A stretch of DNA of 64,000 nucleotides. Origin: Pratylenchus scribneri. Taxonomy: Eukaryota; Nematoda; Chromadorea; Rhabditida; Pratylenchidae. The DNA lies in assembly GCA_030063045.1 (NCBI GenBank), contig JAQSEB010000001.1, positions 2,108,001 through 2,172,000 of the forward strand, given 5' to 3'. Numbering within the stretch: the stretch's first letter is position 1; the number at the start of each line of letters is the position of its first letter. The notes beneath the pieces were generated by a model, which was given only the letters and a program-made list of their open reading frames with translations, was not told where the DNA came from and ran no database searches. This document shows positions 1-11,177 of the stretch, in pieces. The position numbers were made by a program, and so were the translations under genes.

Positions 1-179
1 AACGCTAGTTGACGGTCGATTAGGCATAAAAAACTGGGGGTACAGTAGTATGAATAGGAAAAACCCTTAGGCATGATTGGCATTAACATTTATATAGGGA
101 TTTGATTTACAGTAATTATACACATATCCCTTAAGGGAATTTAAAATTATTATGACGACCATCCCATAAAGGGAAACCT

Positions 180-755
180 TCACTTTTTCCTACTCATCCC
201 CCATAATTTTGACCATTGTTGACCTAAAATTGGCAGCTGCTGATCATTGTTGGCCCATTGGGTGGAAACAAAATTATTATTGGCCACATATGGATATGTG
301 GGGACGGGATTTGTTGATTGATATGGAGGAATGGGGCATTCAGTGGCCGGCGATGATTCCACTTTAAGCATTTGATGGATTCCATTTTTGCTGAAATCAA
401 ACAAAAATTGACTTTTATCGAGCAAAAAGGCAATCAAAATAAAACTCACTTTTCACCATTTTGTGGCGATTGTTGAAGTGGACCACCGCCAATTGTGGCT
501 TTCAATTGAGATGGCTCAAAATCGACGGTGGTGGTGCCACTGCCACTCAAGGACCCGCCAACAAATTCAAAATTGCTACCACCATTTGGGCATGAAGTGG
601 TGGAAGAAGAAGATGTGGTTGATGAAGAGCCGGCAGCCGCAGCGGCAACCGCATTCGCAAAGGATTGGACTGCGTTGAACATTGAGAAGGGTGGACTATT
701 TTGGCCACAATTGTGGTGAAGTGAAGTATCGGCACTTAAGTGGAAAAGGGAAATG
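180..755 (-). CDS. C-terminal part of an unrecognised Ala/Ser/Thr-rich protein
   Basis: Two exons on the minus strand can be joined in phase: 755-450 and 390-180. The donor GTGAGT follows base 450 and the acceptor TTTGATTTCAG precedes base 390. The first exon follows a good acceptor (CATCTTTTAG) and encodes a poly-Ala run followed by Ser/Thr-rich sequence. The second encodes a Pro/Gln/Asn-rich tail ending in MSRKK and a stop. No domain is recognisable. The composition resembles the disordered tail of a transcription factor, which is a guess. The upstream exon is not resolved; the segment 997-1235 on the same strand may belong to the gene. Function unknown. Confidence 0.4.
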
Positions 756-996
756 CTAAAAGATGGAAATGAAGATTAATTGAAGTTGAGTGTGATGATG
801 AGCCGGGGGAATGAATGAGGAAATTCGGGAATAGGGTTAGGGTGATTGAGAGTTGAGTGGCCGCTTGAAGTTGAGTGAGGAAAAGGGGATTTGAACTTCA
901 AATTTGGACTCAGAATTGGATATGAAATCCTGGACAATTAACAATTTTATTACAACAAATTTATTGTATCATAAGTTCATTGAGAAAAATGCCAAA

Positions 997-1235
997 TTAG
1001 ATTGAATGTAAACGGCCAATTGGGTGCGAATTTGCCTTTCCATAGAGAAGAACATTAATGGCAGAGTATTTCCAATTCGCATATCCCCCATTGAATACTG
1101 TAACGGCTCTTGAGTGTAGAGGATGGGCCAATTCATCATTTTGAGTTGAGGACAAACAAAGGAATGCGGCCAAAAAGAATTCCCCCTGTGCAGGGAGGAG
1201 TGCCTTGAGTGGCGGGACCGGCCACCGTTTGGCGG
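997..1235 (-). CDS. candidate exon, possibly of the 180-755 gene
   Basis: An open segment follows a strong acceptor (CTCTTATTGCAG). It starts AKRWPVPPLKALLPAQGEFF and continues LAAFLCLSSTQN. The pattern of a Trp, a 'vPpLk.L' turn and a hydrophobic helix is loosely like helices 3-5 of a nuclear receptor ligand-binding domain, but it is too short and diverged to assign. A possible donor (GTATTC) lies inside the segment, so the 3' end is uncertain. The sequence up to the end of the next gene (about 1240-1888) shows no further convincing exon. Confidence 0.25.
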
Positions 1236-1888
1236 CTGCAATAAGAGAAGGGGAGTTCACATTCTAGACATTGGCCAAATGCAAACAAAAGTTGACAGGC
1301 CGAATTGGACTGATCTATGCGGGGATAAAGCTATTCGGAAATATTGGATATAATGTAAGCAGCTCTAAATCGGATATTCATATAAATTGGGAATCCATAA
1401 AATTCAACAAATCTTTAATACTTTTCCTTGAGATTTTTGACAAATATTCCATCCATAAATGCCACTCCTTTATTTTATCTCAAATTACCATACGGAACAA
1501 TAATTCTCCATAAAACATTGTTTATTTAACCTTTATTTTTGTCCATAATTCAAATTAACATTTATTTACAAAATCATAAAAATTTATTTTGAATTATTTA
1601 TTAATGATAAAAACTATTTGGGAGGCCTAAAATTTGGACAATTGGAGAGAGAACGAAAAAGCGATATAGGCGGCGAAGATCAAAAAGCCAAATTTGTTGA
1701 GAAAAATGCCGAAAGGAAGAAGAGAAAGACAAACATTGAAATTGGGGAGGGCATCATCATTATTATTTCACTGGGCGGGGGTTCAAAAGAATTTGGGAGG
1801 AAAGAAAAAAGAAGCAAATATATTGGTGTATGGTGTCCTCAATTCCCGCAATTCCAAATTGGTCAAATGAATTTGCCATAAATTTGTG

Positions 1889-4800
1889 TTAACAAAGTTG
1901 GCAACTGGCCAAGCAGTGCATTCCCATCCAACGAGGATTTCGTCCACATTCGCCAATGAATGCCCAAAACGGGCAAAGAATGTGTTCATTGTTGCAGCCT
2001 AAAAAGAAAAATAGAATTTTTGGGAATTTTTGAGCAAAATTTTCGAACCACCTGGCCGAGGTTGTGGAGTCGAAATGTCGCCTAAAGTTTCACCACAAGA
2101 ATGGCATGCCCTCTGGCAATGAGGCCTCATCCAAAATGGATTATTCTATGGGAGGAGAATCCCAAAATAAATCGAATTAATTTGAATACGAACCGAACAT
2201 TCTCCCATTTTTGCCCAAAAGTCACAAAGTTTATGATAATTGAAGCAAGTTTCTTTGCTGGTTGTTTTTGGTAATTCAGTGGATGTGCTGGAAATTGTGG
2301 ATGATTCTGAAGTGATTGCAGGCTCAACGGGTACAGTCTGGAAATGAAAAATATTAAATGAGAATATATGAGACTAAATTTGAGTTTTGCAGAATTAAAT
2401 TCTTCTTAAAAATTAAATCAAATAGTATTTCCATTTAAATTTGTTTTTTCTTGAAAAATTTGTGTTTAATTCAGTTAGATTTGTATTTTCCGGAAGATTT
2501 GTGTTTTCCGGAAAGATTTGTTTTTTCCGGAAAGATTTGTGTTTCATCCGGTTAGATTTGTATTTTCCGGAAAGATTTGTGTTTCATCCGGTTATATTTG
2601 TGTTTCATCCGGTTAGATTTGTATTTTCCGGTTACATTTGTGTTTCATCCGGTTAGATTTGTGTTTTCCGGAAAGATTTGTATTTCATACGGTTAGATTT
2701 GCATTTTCCGGAAAGATTTGTGTTTCATCCGGTTAGATTTGTATTTTCCGGAAGATTTGTGTTTTCCGGAAAGATGTTTTTTCCGGAAAGATTTGTGTTT
2801 TCCGGAAAGATTTGTTTTTTCTGGAAAGATTTGTCTTTTCCGGAAAGATTTGTGTTTTCCGGTTAGATTTGTATTTTCCGGAATGATTCATCAAGTTAAA
2901 TTTGTGTTTTCCGGTTAGATTTATATTTTTCTTAAAAATTAATATTTCATTCCAGTTAAATTTGTGTTTTTAAAAATTCATCCGGCTAAATTTGTTTTTT
3001 CATTAAAATTAAATCAAAACGGCAAATTAAAAAAGAAAACAAAAAATAATAAAAGCAAAAAAATTAAAACAAAATTGAAACAAAGCAAATGCATTGAAAC
3101 CTGCTCCAAAGTGCCACCAACCAAAGCTTCATCTGGATAACCGGTACTTGATAAACTCAATTCAACAAACAAAGGTGAAACTGAAGAACCACTCCCACGA
3201 AGATTGAAGCCAGGAGGCCCCTCCTCCTCCTCCTCTTCATCCACCTCATCCGCATAATTCCCAAAATCCACGGCACTCCAATCACCCGAAACCAAAGGAA
3301 AATCAGTCATATCGACCATTGTTTGAGGACTCGAAGTGCTGATACTGGTCCTTTGATTGTGCTTTGGCCGTTGGGGTCGATGTCCGGGCATTCGGGCCGG
3401 CGGAGTTGGACGGCTTCTCCTACGTTGTGGTGAAGTCGTTGTTGGAGGAGGAGTTGGCATGGATTGAGTTGTTTGAGAGGGGGAAATGATGGAAGGACTG
3501 GTTGATGTGAGTGCACTTTTTGTGGTTTTTGTTGGCAAAATGCATTTAATGCCTGCTGATTTGCATTTGTCGGCATTTTTCACTATCAAATGGAATAATT
3601 CGATCAAGCTTCAACCATATTTTCACCTAGGCATCCACAAGTGCCACAAGTCATTGGACATTTCACCCGCATCCAAAATGGATTGGCATCACATTCACCT
3701 GCTATTGCCCAGAAACAACAAAGCTAACAAAATATAAATTAATTTAGAATATTTTATTTTTCAATTTTGACCTCATGCGCATCTTTGCATGATTGTGACG
3801 ATTTTTGGTTTTCTTCCAATTCATCCCCTCCTCCATCCACTCTTTTTTGCATTTCCAAAGGGCTTCCATCTTCTCCCTTCCCATTGGCCATTTCCAACGG
3901 TATTTCCATCTCACCGCCTCCCGGTGGCCCGTGGGGGCCTTCAAAAATGGGCGATGCCGTCCGTGAATGCGATGCCAATTCCTGGGCTGTCAAATCCAAT
4001 GGAATACCTAATAAATTTTAGTAATAAATTGTACAACAATTTGCCATACCATTTCGCCCAGGCATTGAGAAAACGTTGGCCCTAACCGTGGTCAATGGCA
4101 TCATCTACCCGAATATATCCAATTATCAATTATTTTTCATATTTTCTACCTCCATTGTTGGACTAATTGTTGTGGTTGTTGTGGTACTTGTTGTCTCGCG
4201 TCCATGTAAAATGTCCAAAACCTCCTTCACCTCTTCCTCCTCTTTCCTTTTAATGCCAATCACTGTTTCTTCCACATCTTCGTCAATGTTTATTTCCGTT
4301 ATTCCCAATTGGTTTGAATTTTCGGAAAAAACGTTCGAAGTCGCCTGGAATATTTCCTCCTCCGATGGCTTTCCGGGTTCGGCCGGTGGATTTCCTCCTG
4401 GATTGTCTTCACCTGGAGGTCCACGAGGACCTAAAAAAGTTGGATTCAAATTTTCATTTAAATTTAATAAAAAGAAATTTACCACCAGGGGGCCCTTCTG
4501 GGCCTGGGGCAGAATTGGAAAAGAATTCAGCGTATCGATTCTTCAGTTCCAGAATGCAAAGTTCCGGGACTAAAATGCATCTTATATTGGGTAGATAAAT
4601 TTTATATTTTACTCGGTTGGCAGCCAATTTCCACGTCCACATTGTTTGGGGAAACTTCAATGGCACAAGCCATTGTTGGCAATTCTTTTGGCTTCAATTC
4701 CGGGCAAAGTGCACATCTGAGGCCTTCCTCCACGGAGAGGAAATTGATCAAATCTTCGCCGTTGCTTGGCACAATTGTACCTTTTTATTGAGGAATTTTA

Positions 4801-4970
4801 ATGTTTTTGGCAAAATCCATACAAATATGTGCATTCTCCTCGATCCATTTGTAAATATTTGGAGGCCGAATGTCGGCAGGAATTGGAGCCATAACCAAAT
4901 TGACGAGGAGGAGGAAAAGGAGGAATAAAAATGATGATTCTTTTTGGAATCTTTGCCATCTTAACAACAT
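1889..4970 (-). CDS. secreted protein with three ShKT domains and short collagen-like tracts
   Basis: Eleven exons close in phase to 633 residues: 4970-4823, 4780-4613, 4569-4483, 4430-4150, 4104-4050, 4007-3772, 3723-3627, 3582-3101, 2337-2194, 2145-2052, 1998-1889. The N-terminus has a hydrophobic signal (LFLLFLLLVNLVMAPIPA), then a Cys-containing region, then short Gly-X-Y-like stretches (GPEGPPG, GPRGPPGEDNPGG, later GPHGPPGGG) and a Thr-rich linker. Three six-cysteine ShKT domains follow, each with the core FWA..GEC..NP.WM; the first is split by the intron at 3771-3724, and the last ends the protein. A Thr/Pro/Arg-rich and acidic linker separates domains 1 and 2. ShKT domains occur in nematode secreted and cuticle proteins and enzymes; no catalytic domain is seen here. 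An extracellular matrix or surface role is inferred. The intron at 3100-2338 holds a minisatellite. Confidence 0.75.
2440..2992. repeat. 19-bp minisatellite, array A (intronic)
   Basis: Tandem, imperfect copies of a unit that reads gtgttttccggttagattt on the plus strand, with variants carrying 'ccggaaagattt' or 'ttcatccggtt'. The array fills most of the 763-bp intron between exons 8 and 9 of the ShKT gene. The same unit is found at 42.5-43.3 kb and 60.7-61.3 kb. Confidence 0.9.
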
Positions 4971-6231
4971 TTTACCCTCCTACAAATTGGCTACAAAATT
5001 CTATTTTAAATTTTTATTTTTAATTTTATTAAATTTGTTGGGAAAATGCGGATTTCCTGAATCTACAATCCAACTTGGGTGGAATTCATGGAGCGAAGGA
5101 AGGTCAAGAGAAGGATGGGAAAAAGAAAGTTTGGGGCAAGATCGGTTTCCACCTTTTTGGGATGCTCTTGGGTTTTGGGCGAGTGCCCCCGTTGGTGTGA
5201 CCTTGTTGGGGACTTGGGGAAAGGGAAAAGGAAAACCAGTGTCGGCTTATTCAAATCCATTTTCGCTATTTTAAACGCCCGGAGGGGCATTTGGAAGGAA
5301 AGAAGCGGCGAGGTGGTTTTCGCTGAAACACTCATTTGGTTGTGGATGGATTATTTGTGAGGATAAACAATGGATTGTAGGGGAAAGGAAAAAAATGGAA
5401 GGAAAGGAAGCATGTTAGTGAGGGAAATTCAGAAGCAAATACGATGAATAATTGAATGTGAAAAATTGGACAATAAAAGGAATGGTGAATAGTGCGGATT
5501 AAGTCATGGCCAAAAAAGTGGAAATCCACAGAACAAGATAAGTGAAAGTCGGTCGAAAAAGAGGGCCAGAATTGTGGCAAAGTGGATCCACTCGAATGAT
5601 GATTGACAAAAAGGCACCATCCATTCATACAGCAACAATCGGCCCAATTCACATTGGGCCAATATGTGTGAATGGAGGACACGCCACCAATCTCATTGAA
5701 GGAAATGATGTCCTTTTTAGGGTGGATTAGGGAGGGAGGCAAAAAGACAAAAAGATGGGACAATTTGTTGGCTTTTGGCGGATGGAAGGAAGCGCTTAAA
5801 GAAGCCAAAAGAAGGGAGCCAAAGGCAATTTTTGGGGGCAATCAGGCGAGCCAGCCAAAAATATAATGTGAAAATTATGGGAATTGGGGATGGCCTTGAT
5901 GGGAGGAAGGATACGAGTCCCAGAAAGCCAACAAAATCACCGAACATTGGCTTTTAGTCTAATATTTTGGGCGGAAAATGCTTTTGATGAAGTTTAAAGC
6001 TGGAGAGTGGCAGATCGATTTTTACAAAGGGCACAAAATGAAATGAAATTAATTCGTTCGGAGTGGCAATTATCCGGCATAATTTTATTGCATTTTGAGA
6101 TTGGCTGGATGCTGCTTGGCACCATTAAAATTGAAATTGAAAGATTCGAACAAAATGAGAACATTTTTGATAATTTTATACATTTAATAATAGTTCATCA
6201 ATAGAAAATAAATACGGAATTGATAATGATT
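4971..6231. other. intergenic, no supported gene
   Basis: Open frames on both strands here have skewed, low-information composition and no splice-consistent extension. A 169-codon minus-strand frame (5841-5332), rich in Phe/His/Ser/Pro, begins with a weakly hydrophobic stretch but has no recognisable feature, so it is not called. Confidence 0.5.
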
Positions 6232-7341
6232 TTATCCAGTCAAGCACCATTTAACATATCCGGCCACCATAATTGCCCCCAATAATGCCAGAATACAAAA
6301 TAAAACAATCAAAATGATTTTCAGCACAACCAATGTTACGCCAAGTCCAGCAGCCAATGCCGTGAAAAATTCCCTCTTTTTCCTTCTTCTTCTGGCCACT
6401 TTTGTTTCTTTTTGATGTTCGGCAAGCAAATTTGGCATATTTTTATGGAAGAAATCTTTCCTTGTCAAAATTGCCTTAATAATTGGAATAAATTTGGCAT
6501 AATTCCATTTAATTTTGGCAACCTTAATCCATGTCAAAGTTTTATCCGAAATATCCTCTGGACTATAAACTTTTTTGGCCACCAATGTTTTCAACACGAA
6601 TTTTCCTAAAACTTTCAATGCTGCCTTCCAATCTTCCGGCTTTTCCAATGTCACCGAATTTGCATCAATTTTTGCGCATTTTTCCTTCGAAATATAATCT
6701 TTTTCACAAATATGTTTAAAAAATTTGATTCCCTCTTCGCGGAATTTCTCGAATTTTTCAATTCCATAATTTTGTGCATCTTTTTGCTTAAATTCCTTCC
6801 AAACTTCTTTTGTCAATCGCCAATATGCCTTAAATTGGTTCTTTAAATCCTCCCAACCTTTACATCGGAATGCCCATTTATTCCAAAATGTTTTCCATAA
6901 ACTTTTCCCATTCTTTTTTACAATTCCATTCTCATTGACTGTTTCAGTTTTTCTCCTTTGAATTCCATTTTCGTCAAAATTAATTTTCTTCTTTTTCCAC
7001 AATTCTATTCCATGTTTTCGCCAATTCATTTTCCTCCCATCAATGAATTCAATTTGGCCAAATACATTCTTTTCCACTTTATCCCATAAGAAATCCACTT
7101 TTTCCTCATCTTCAAATGCACTTACTTCTATCGGCATTTCCTTTATTATCGGCAATTCCTCTTCTTTCTCATTTTCCAACATTTTCGTCATCATTGGGCA
7201 CGTTTCGGCCCATTCTTTTTGATGATTTTCATCCAAAAAATTTTTCCCCAATTCACACCGCTCCCGGGCACTAATTAATGGTTCTATGGAATTGCCGTTA
7301 CGGAAGAAGAAAATAGCCAGTAATAATGGGATGATGAACAT
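6232..7341 (-). CDS. single-exon Lys/Trp-rich protein with C-terminal hydrophobic segment
   Basis: An uninterrupted frame of 369 residues, unusual here because the long genes around it have introns. It begins with a hydrophobic signal-like segment (MFIIPLLLAIFFF). The body is rich in Lys, Trp and Glu, with repeated short 'W.K' motifs. Near residue 318 there is a highly basic run, RRRRKKR, a good furin/kexin-type site. After it come a small-residue stretch (EFFTALAAGLGVTL) and a long hydrophobic segment of about 30 residues ending in KWCLTG. This suggests a membrane-anchored or processed secretory protein. No family is recognised. The lack of introns could reflect retroposition, capture or simply a young gene. 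Confidence 0.65.
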   Translation of the reverse strand: MFIIPLLLAIFFFRNGNSIEPLISARERCELGKNFLDENHQKEWAETCPMMTKMLENEKEEELPIIKEMPIEVSAFEDEEKVDFLWDKVEKNVFGQIEFIDGRKMNWRKHGIELWKKKKINFDENGIQRRKTETVNENGIVKKNGKSLWKTFWNKWAFRCKGWEDLKNQFKAYWRLTKEVWKEFKQKDAQNYGIEKFEKFREEGIKFFKHICEKDYISKEKCAKIDANSVTLEKPEDWKAALKVLGKFVLKTLVAKKVYSPEDISDKTLTWIKVAKIKWNYAKFIPIIKAILTRKDFFHKNMPNLLAEHQKETKVARRRRKKREFFTALAAGLGVTLVVLKIILIVLFCILALLGAIMVAGYVKWCLTG

Positions 7342-7896
7342 ATTTTAGGAAATTGATGAAGCCACCGGGTGGATTTGATTGATTTTGTTTTGAGAGAAGA
7401 TATCGAATGGGGGAATTGATGCTGATTTTTATTTGGGGGAGTGGATGAGGCCCAGATCTTGTGGCTTTGAAGGAAATCAATGAAAAACGGATGAATGAAT
7501 TAAAACTTAAACTACATAATTCCTCCTTTTTTTTCCAATCTTTGTGCCAGATATTCACGTGAAATTTGATGATTTTAATTTTTAAAAAATGTTTGAAACA
7601 TTCATTCCAAAAAGCACTTTTGATTGTCGCAGCTGTTGAACAGCAATTCCTTCTCCGTTCTGAACATTCTTGGCCCATTTTTCCCTTCCCATTAACTGCT
7701 GATGATTATTTATAAAAAATGGGCCGATCACATTTTGCAGCTGTTCCCTCGTTTCCTTTCTTCTTTTGTTGATTGTTGACACCCTCAACCACCTTCCATC
7801 TTTCCACCCTCATTTCCTTCTCCTCTTATAATCCACTTCCCATCAAATTTATTTCTTCGAAAATTCTTCCTCATTTAATCATTGTTATTTTGCAAA

Positions 7897-8236
7897 ATGT
7901 TTTATGGCAATTTTGCCCTAATTGTTCTGCTGCTAATTTCCTTCATTTTCAATGAAAATGTCGTTGCCCCCGGTGCGCACAAATTCAAAGGTCGCAATGG
8001 CCGTGAACTTTGGGCATTGGCACAGGAGGAAGCCAGATTGGCGGATATCCTAATAAATGGTAATTAGAGGGAAAGAGTTTAAATGATTTTTGCAATTTTT
8101 GAAAGGTTCCGAAGAGGACATTGAATTGGTTGGAAATTGTCTGATGAATTGCCAACGGCAACATCCTGGGAATTGTATCGGCGTCCGAGCTTCAGAATGC
8201 TTTTCAGAATGTGCAGAAAAATGTTTGCCAAATTGA
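7897..8236 (+). CDS. small secreted six-cysteine peptide
   Basis: Two exons, 7897-8059 and 8106-8236, join in phase to 97 residues. The intron is 46 bp (GTAATT...TTGAAAG). The first exon carries a signal peptide (MFYGNFALIVLLLISFIFNE) and a charged stretch. The second carries six cysteines in the pattern C-x3-C-x7-C-x7-C-x3-C-x3-C and ends CLPN. The spacing looks like a disulphide-stabilised helical peptide but matches no family I can name. A secreted role is supported by the signal peptide; its target is unknown. Confidence 0.65.
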
Positions 8237-8458
8237 TTGATCAAATTATTAAAGGAATATTTATTTTTGATGCCATAATAATTATTTTCATTTTGTTGAT
8301 AAAATAAATGAGTCATTTCATTTTTGTTGGGGGAGGGAATGATTTAAAAAAGAGTTTAAACTTTAAACTTTTCGCCTCGCCATCTAATTTATCATTTTTT
8401 CATTTCTTTTCATTTCACGCAATAATTTAATTTCCCAAAATTAAATCAAATCGAAATT

Positions 8459-8767
8459 ATGATCGGCGGTTCAATTGTGGTTTTAACCTTTCTTTTACTA
8501 CTAATTTCGACTGAATCCATTTTTGGCCAAGGACCTCCCCCTCCGGGAGGTGTTCGAATCCAGGAACGACAAAATGGACCACCGGACAGTCCCGATATAA
8601 GTTTGGTAGGTTTAGAAAAAGAGATGAATGTGAAAATGAATTTGCAGAGCAAAAAAGTTTTGCAGACAGTTGCCAAACATATTGAAGGGAAATTGCCGAA
8701 TTTGAATACAGAAATTGTGGTTAAGAAAGTGAAAACTGAACTGGGACTAAGCAATGGAAGGAAATGA
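8459..8767 (+). CDS. small secreted protein, unrecognised
   Basis: A 102-residue frame with a clear signal peptide (MIGGSIVVLTFLLLLISTES). It continues with Gly/Pro (QGPPPPGG), then a Lys/Leu-rich, probably helical, cysteine-free tail ending SNGRK. A stretch inside it starts GTAGGT and ends TTGCAG, is 42 bp long and has no stop, so it could be a spliced or retained intron of 14 codons; transcripts would decide between 102 and 88 residues. No known domain. Confidence 0.55.
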   Translation: MIGGSIVVLTFLLLLISTESIFGQGPPPPGGVRIQERQNGPPDSPDISLVGLEKEMNVKMNLQSKKVLQTVAKHIEGKLPNLNTEIVVKKVKTELGLSNGRK

Positions 8768-8888
8768 GGAAGTTTAAAAATAAATGAAAGAGTTGGATTA
8801 ATTTTGTGATAATAAATGGATCTAAAAAAGTAGAATAAAATTTACTTTATTTTTTTAATAAAACTAAACAGATTTATTCTTAACTAAC

Positions 8889-9510
8889 CAGGCGGAATTA
8901 AAATTGGCGGAATTATTTTGGGACAAATTGAACAGGCGGAATTATTTTAGTGCAAATTGAACAGGCGGAATTATTTTAGTGCAAATTGAACAGGCGGAAT
9001 TATTTTAGTGCAAATTGAACAGGCGGAATTATTTTAGTGCAAATTGAACAGGCGGAATTATTTTGGGGCAAATTGAACAGGCGGAATTATTTTGGGGCAA
9101 ATTGAACAGGCGGAATTATTTTGGGGCAAATTGAACAGGCGGAATTATTTTGGGGCAAATTGAACAGGCGGAATTATTTTGGGGCAAATTGAACAGGCGG
9201 AATTATTTTGGGGCAAATTGAACAGGCGGAATTATTTTAGTGCAAATTGAATAGGCGGAATTATTTTGGTGCAAATTGAACAGGCCGAATTATTTTGGGG
9301 CAAATTGAACAGGCGGAATTATTTTGGTGCAAATTGAACAGGCGGAATTATTTTGGGGCAAATAAAATAGGCGGAATTATTTTGGGGCAAATTCAACAGG
9401 CGGAATTATTTTAGAGCAAACAAAACAGGCGGAATTAAAATGGGGCAAATAGACAGAATTAAAATGGGGTAAATAGACATTAAAATGGGGCAAATAGGCG
9501 GAATAAATCT
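8889..9510. repeat. 29-bp minisatellite, array A (intergenic)
   Basis: Nearly perfect tandem copies of a 29-bp unit containing caggcggaattattttgggg followed by caaattgaa. Variants carry 'ttagtgc' in place of 'tggggc'. There are roughly eighteen copies, with decayed copies at the right end. The array separates the small secreted gene at 8459 from the convergent GRL gene ending at 9687. Related arrays lie at 30.4 kb (inverted) and 56.1 kb. Confidence 0.92.
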
Positions 9511-9686
9511 TACAAACGGTTGGAATCTGGAATTATTCTTAAAATAGCCGCAATTATTTTTTATTAGATAAAACATACGACTTTATTCTTTTAATTAAAT
9601 TAGAAAAAAGGTAATTAATGTTTACAATTTTTTAATTTAATAACAATATGAAAAATTTTAAAAATATCAAATCCAAAAATATTTAT

Positions 9687-10227
9687 TCATGCGACTAATG
9701 CCGCCGCCTGGCACCAAATCCCATCCTTCACCACATTGCAATAACCATCTCCGCTGCTGCTGAACTCAATTTTCTTGATTGCGGCTGCCCCACAAATCAC
9801 CAGGAATTTTTGTGTCTCGAAACGTCGATACAGCCCATTTTGAATAGCCCCAACTGAACCCATGGCATCATCGGGAATAAATGACTATTAAATGGAAAAA
9901 AATGTTTACTCTCTTTCCAATCTCGAACCTCCTCCATAATTTGCTTCCATTCAGCCTGAGGACATGGAATATCGTCCCCATTTTTATAGTGTGGTTGAAC
10001 AGCAATCTAGGGATGAATGCGGAAATGCTAAAATTACCTCTAAAAACGAATATTACCTCGCGCTTTTTTCGTCCACATCCTCCTCCGCATCCACCCCCAC
10101 ATCCTCCCCCACCTCCTCCTCCACCACAACAACATCCACCGCCTCCTCCACCCGAGGGGAAACCAATTCCTTGGACAATTGAAGCAAAAATGAGAAAAAT
10201 GCAAAGGAAAATGAATAATTTGATCAT
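9687..10227 (-). CDS. ground-like (GRL) domain secreted protein 1
   Basis: Three exons, 10227-10057, 10006-9929 and 9884-9687, join in phase to 148 residues. The order is signal peptide (MIKLFIFLCIFLIFASIVQG), a Gly/Cys-rich run with poly-Gly and CCC, a basic site CGRKKRE, and then a ground-like domain. The domain shows PCPQAEWKQI, FLVICG, FSSSGDGYCNVV and WCQA with the conserved cysteines. Ground-like domains are nematode-specific and found in hedgehog-related or cuticle-associated secreted proteins. Cleavage at RKKR would free the domain (inference). The gene is a close tandem paralogue of 10600-11177: same exon structure, splice phases and basic site. Confidence 0.85.
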
Positions 10228-10599
10228 TTTAGGGAATTTTTTTAGATGAATTTTATTAACAAAATGGAATGGAATGGTTTGACACTTTTGTTTGAAGGGC
10301 GATCCAATTTCAAGAAGAGAATAAAGTGGATTGGGATTGGTGAACCGTGTGGGTGGGATAAATGGATGGATGGATGCCCTTATTCTTCCCATTAACACTT
10401 TTTTGGCGATCATCCCGCATCAATTCAAAGAAAAATGTGAAGATTGATGAATTCAAAAAGGAATTTGGGGGGGGGGGGAAGAATTTGATCCAATTTATCA
10501 CAAAATATTTTATTTATTGCACAAATTGTTCTAATTTAAATGATGATTGCCTAAAGTATTTATTTTATTTATTTTGTTTGCCATTTCATCTTCATAAAT

Positions 10600-11177
10600 T
10601 TATGCGCTCAATGCGACTGCTTGGCACCATACGCGTTCCTTCACCACATTGCAGTATCCATCACCGCTGGAGCTGAAATGCACTTTGTTTGCGGTGGCTG
10701 CTCCATTTTTGGCATCATCTGCAGTGGCGCAAACCACCAAGAATTTTTGGTCTTCGTATTTTCGGAACAGTCCAGTTTGGATGGAATTGACCGATGCGAT
10801 GGCATCATCGGCGGTAATGCCCTAAAAATAATTGAATTTATTCAACCGACGGATACTGTATGGATTACCTCCTCCAAAATTTGTTTCCATGTTGCCTGTG
10901 GGCATGGGGTCTCATCGGCTTTGTAGTGGGGTTGAATGGCGGCCTACAAATTTTGTAAATTTAGTGAAAATATGCCATCCAAAAACATGTTCCAACCAAC
11001 CTCACGCTTCTTTCGTCCGCATCCTCCTCCGCATCCACCTCCGCCCCCGCATCCTCCACCACCGCCTCCGCATCCTCCGCATCCGCCGCCGCCCGATGGG
11101 AAGCCAAATCCTTCAACAATGCTGGCCAAAGCAACAAAAATTGCGAAGGCAATCAAACATTGAATCAAACGGGACAT
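10600..11177 (-). CDS. ground-like (GRL) domain secreted protein 2
   Basis: Three exons, 11177-11001, 10943-10869 and 10821-10600, join in phase to 157 residues. Signal peptide (MSRLIQCLIAFAIFVALAS), then a Gly/Cys-rich repeat with single cysteines spaced by glycines, CGRKKRE, and a ground-like domain (PCPQATWKQI, FLVVCA, FSSSGDGYCNVV, WCQAVAL). Compared with the neighbour at 9687-10227 it has an 8-residue insertion after FLVVCA and a different Cys spacing in the Gly-rich part. The pair probably arose by tandem duplication. Confidence 0.87.

Noticed and set aside
2441..2918. Phe/Arg-rich repetitive open frames
   Set aside because: Translations of the 19-bp minisatellite within an intron of the ShKT gene, on the opposite strand.
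3750..4970. A conventional cuticle collagen
   Set aside because: The Gly-X-Y stretches are only a few triplets long, and the exons run in phase into ShKT domains, so a standard cuticle collagen is not supported.
5332..5841. 169-codon minus-strand frame
   Set aside because: Phe/His/Pro-skewed composition, no domain and no splice partner; the hydrophobic start alone is not enough.
8889..9510. CRISPR array
   Set aside because: The units are contiguous with no unique spacers, and the DNA is eukaryotic; it is a minisatellite.
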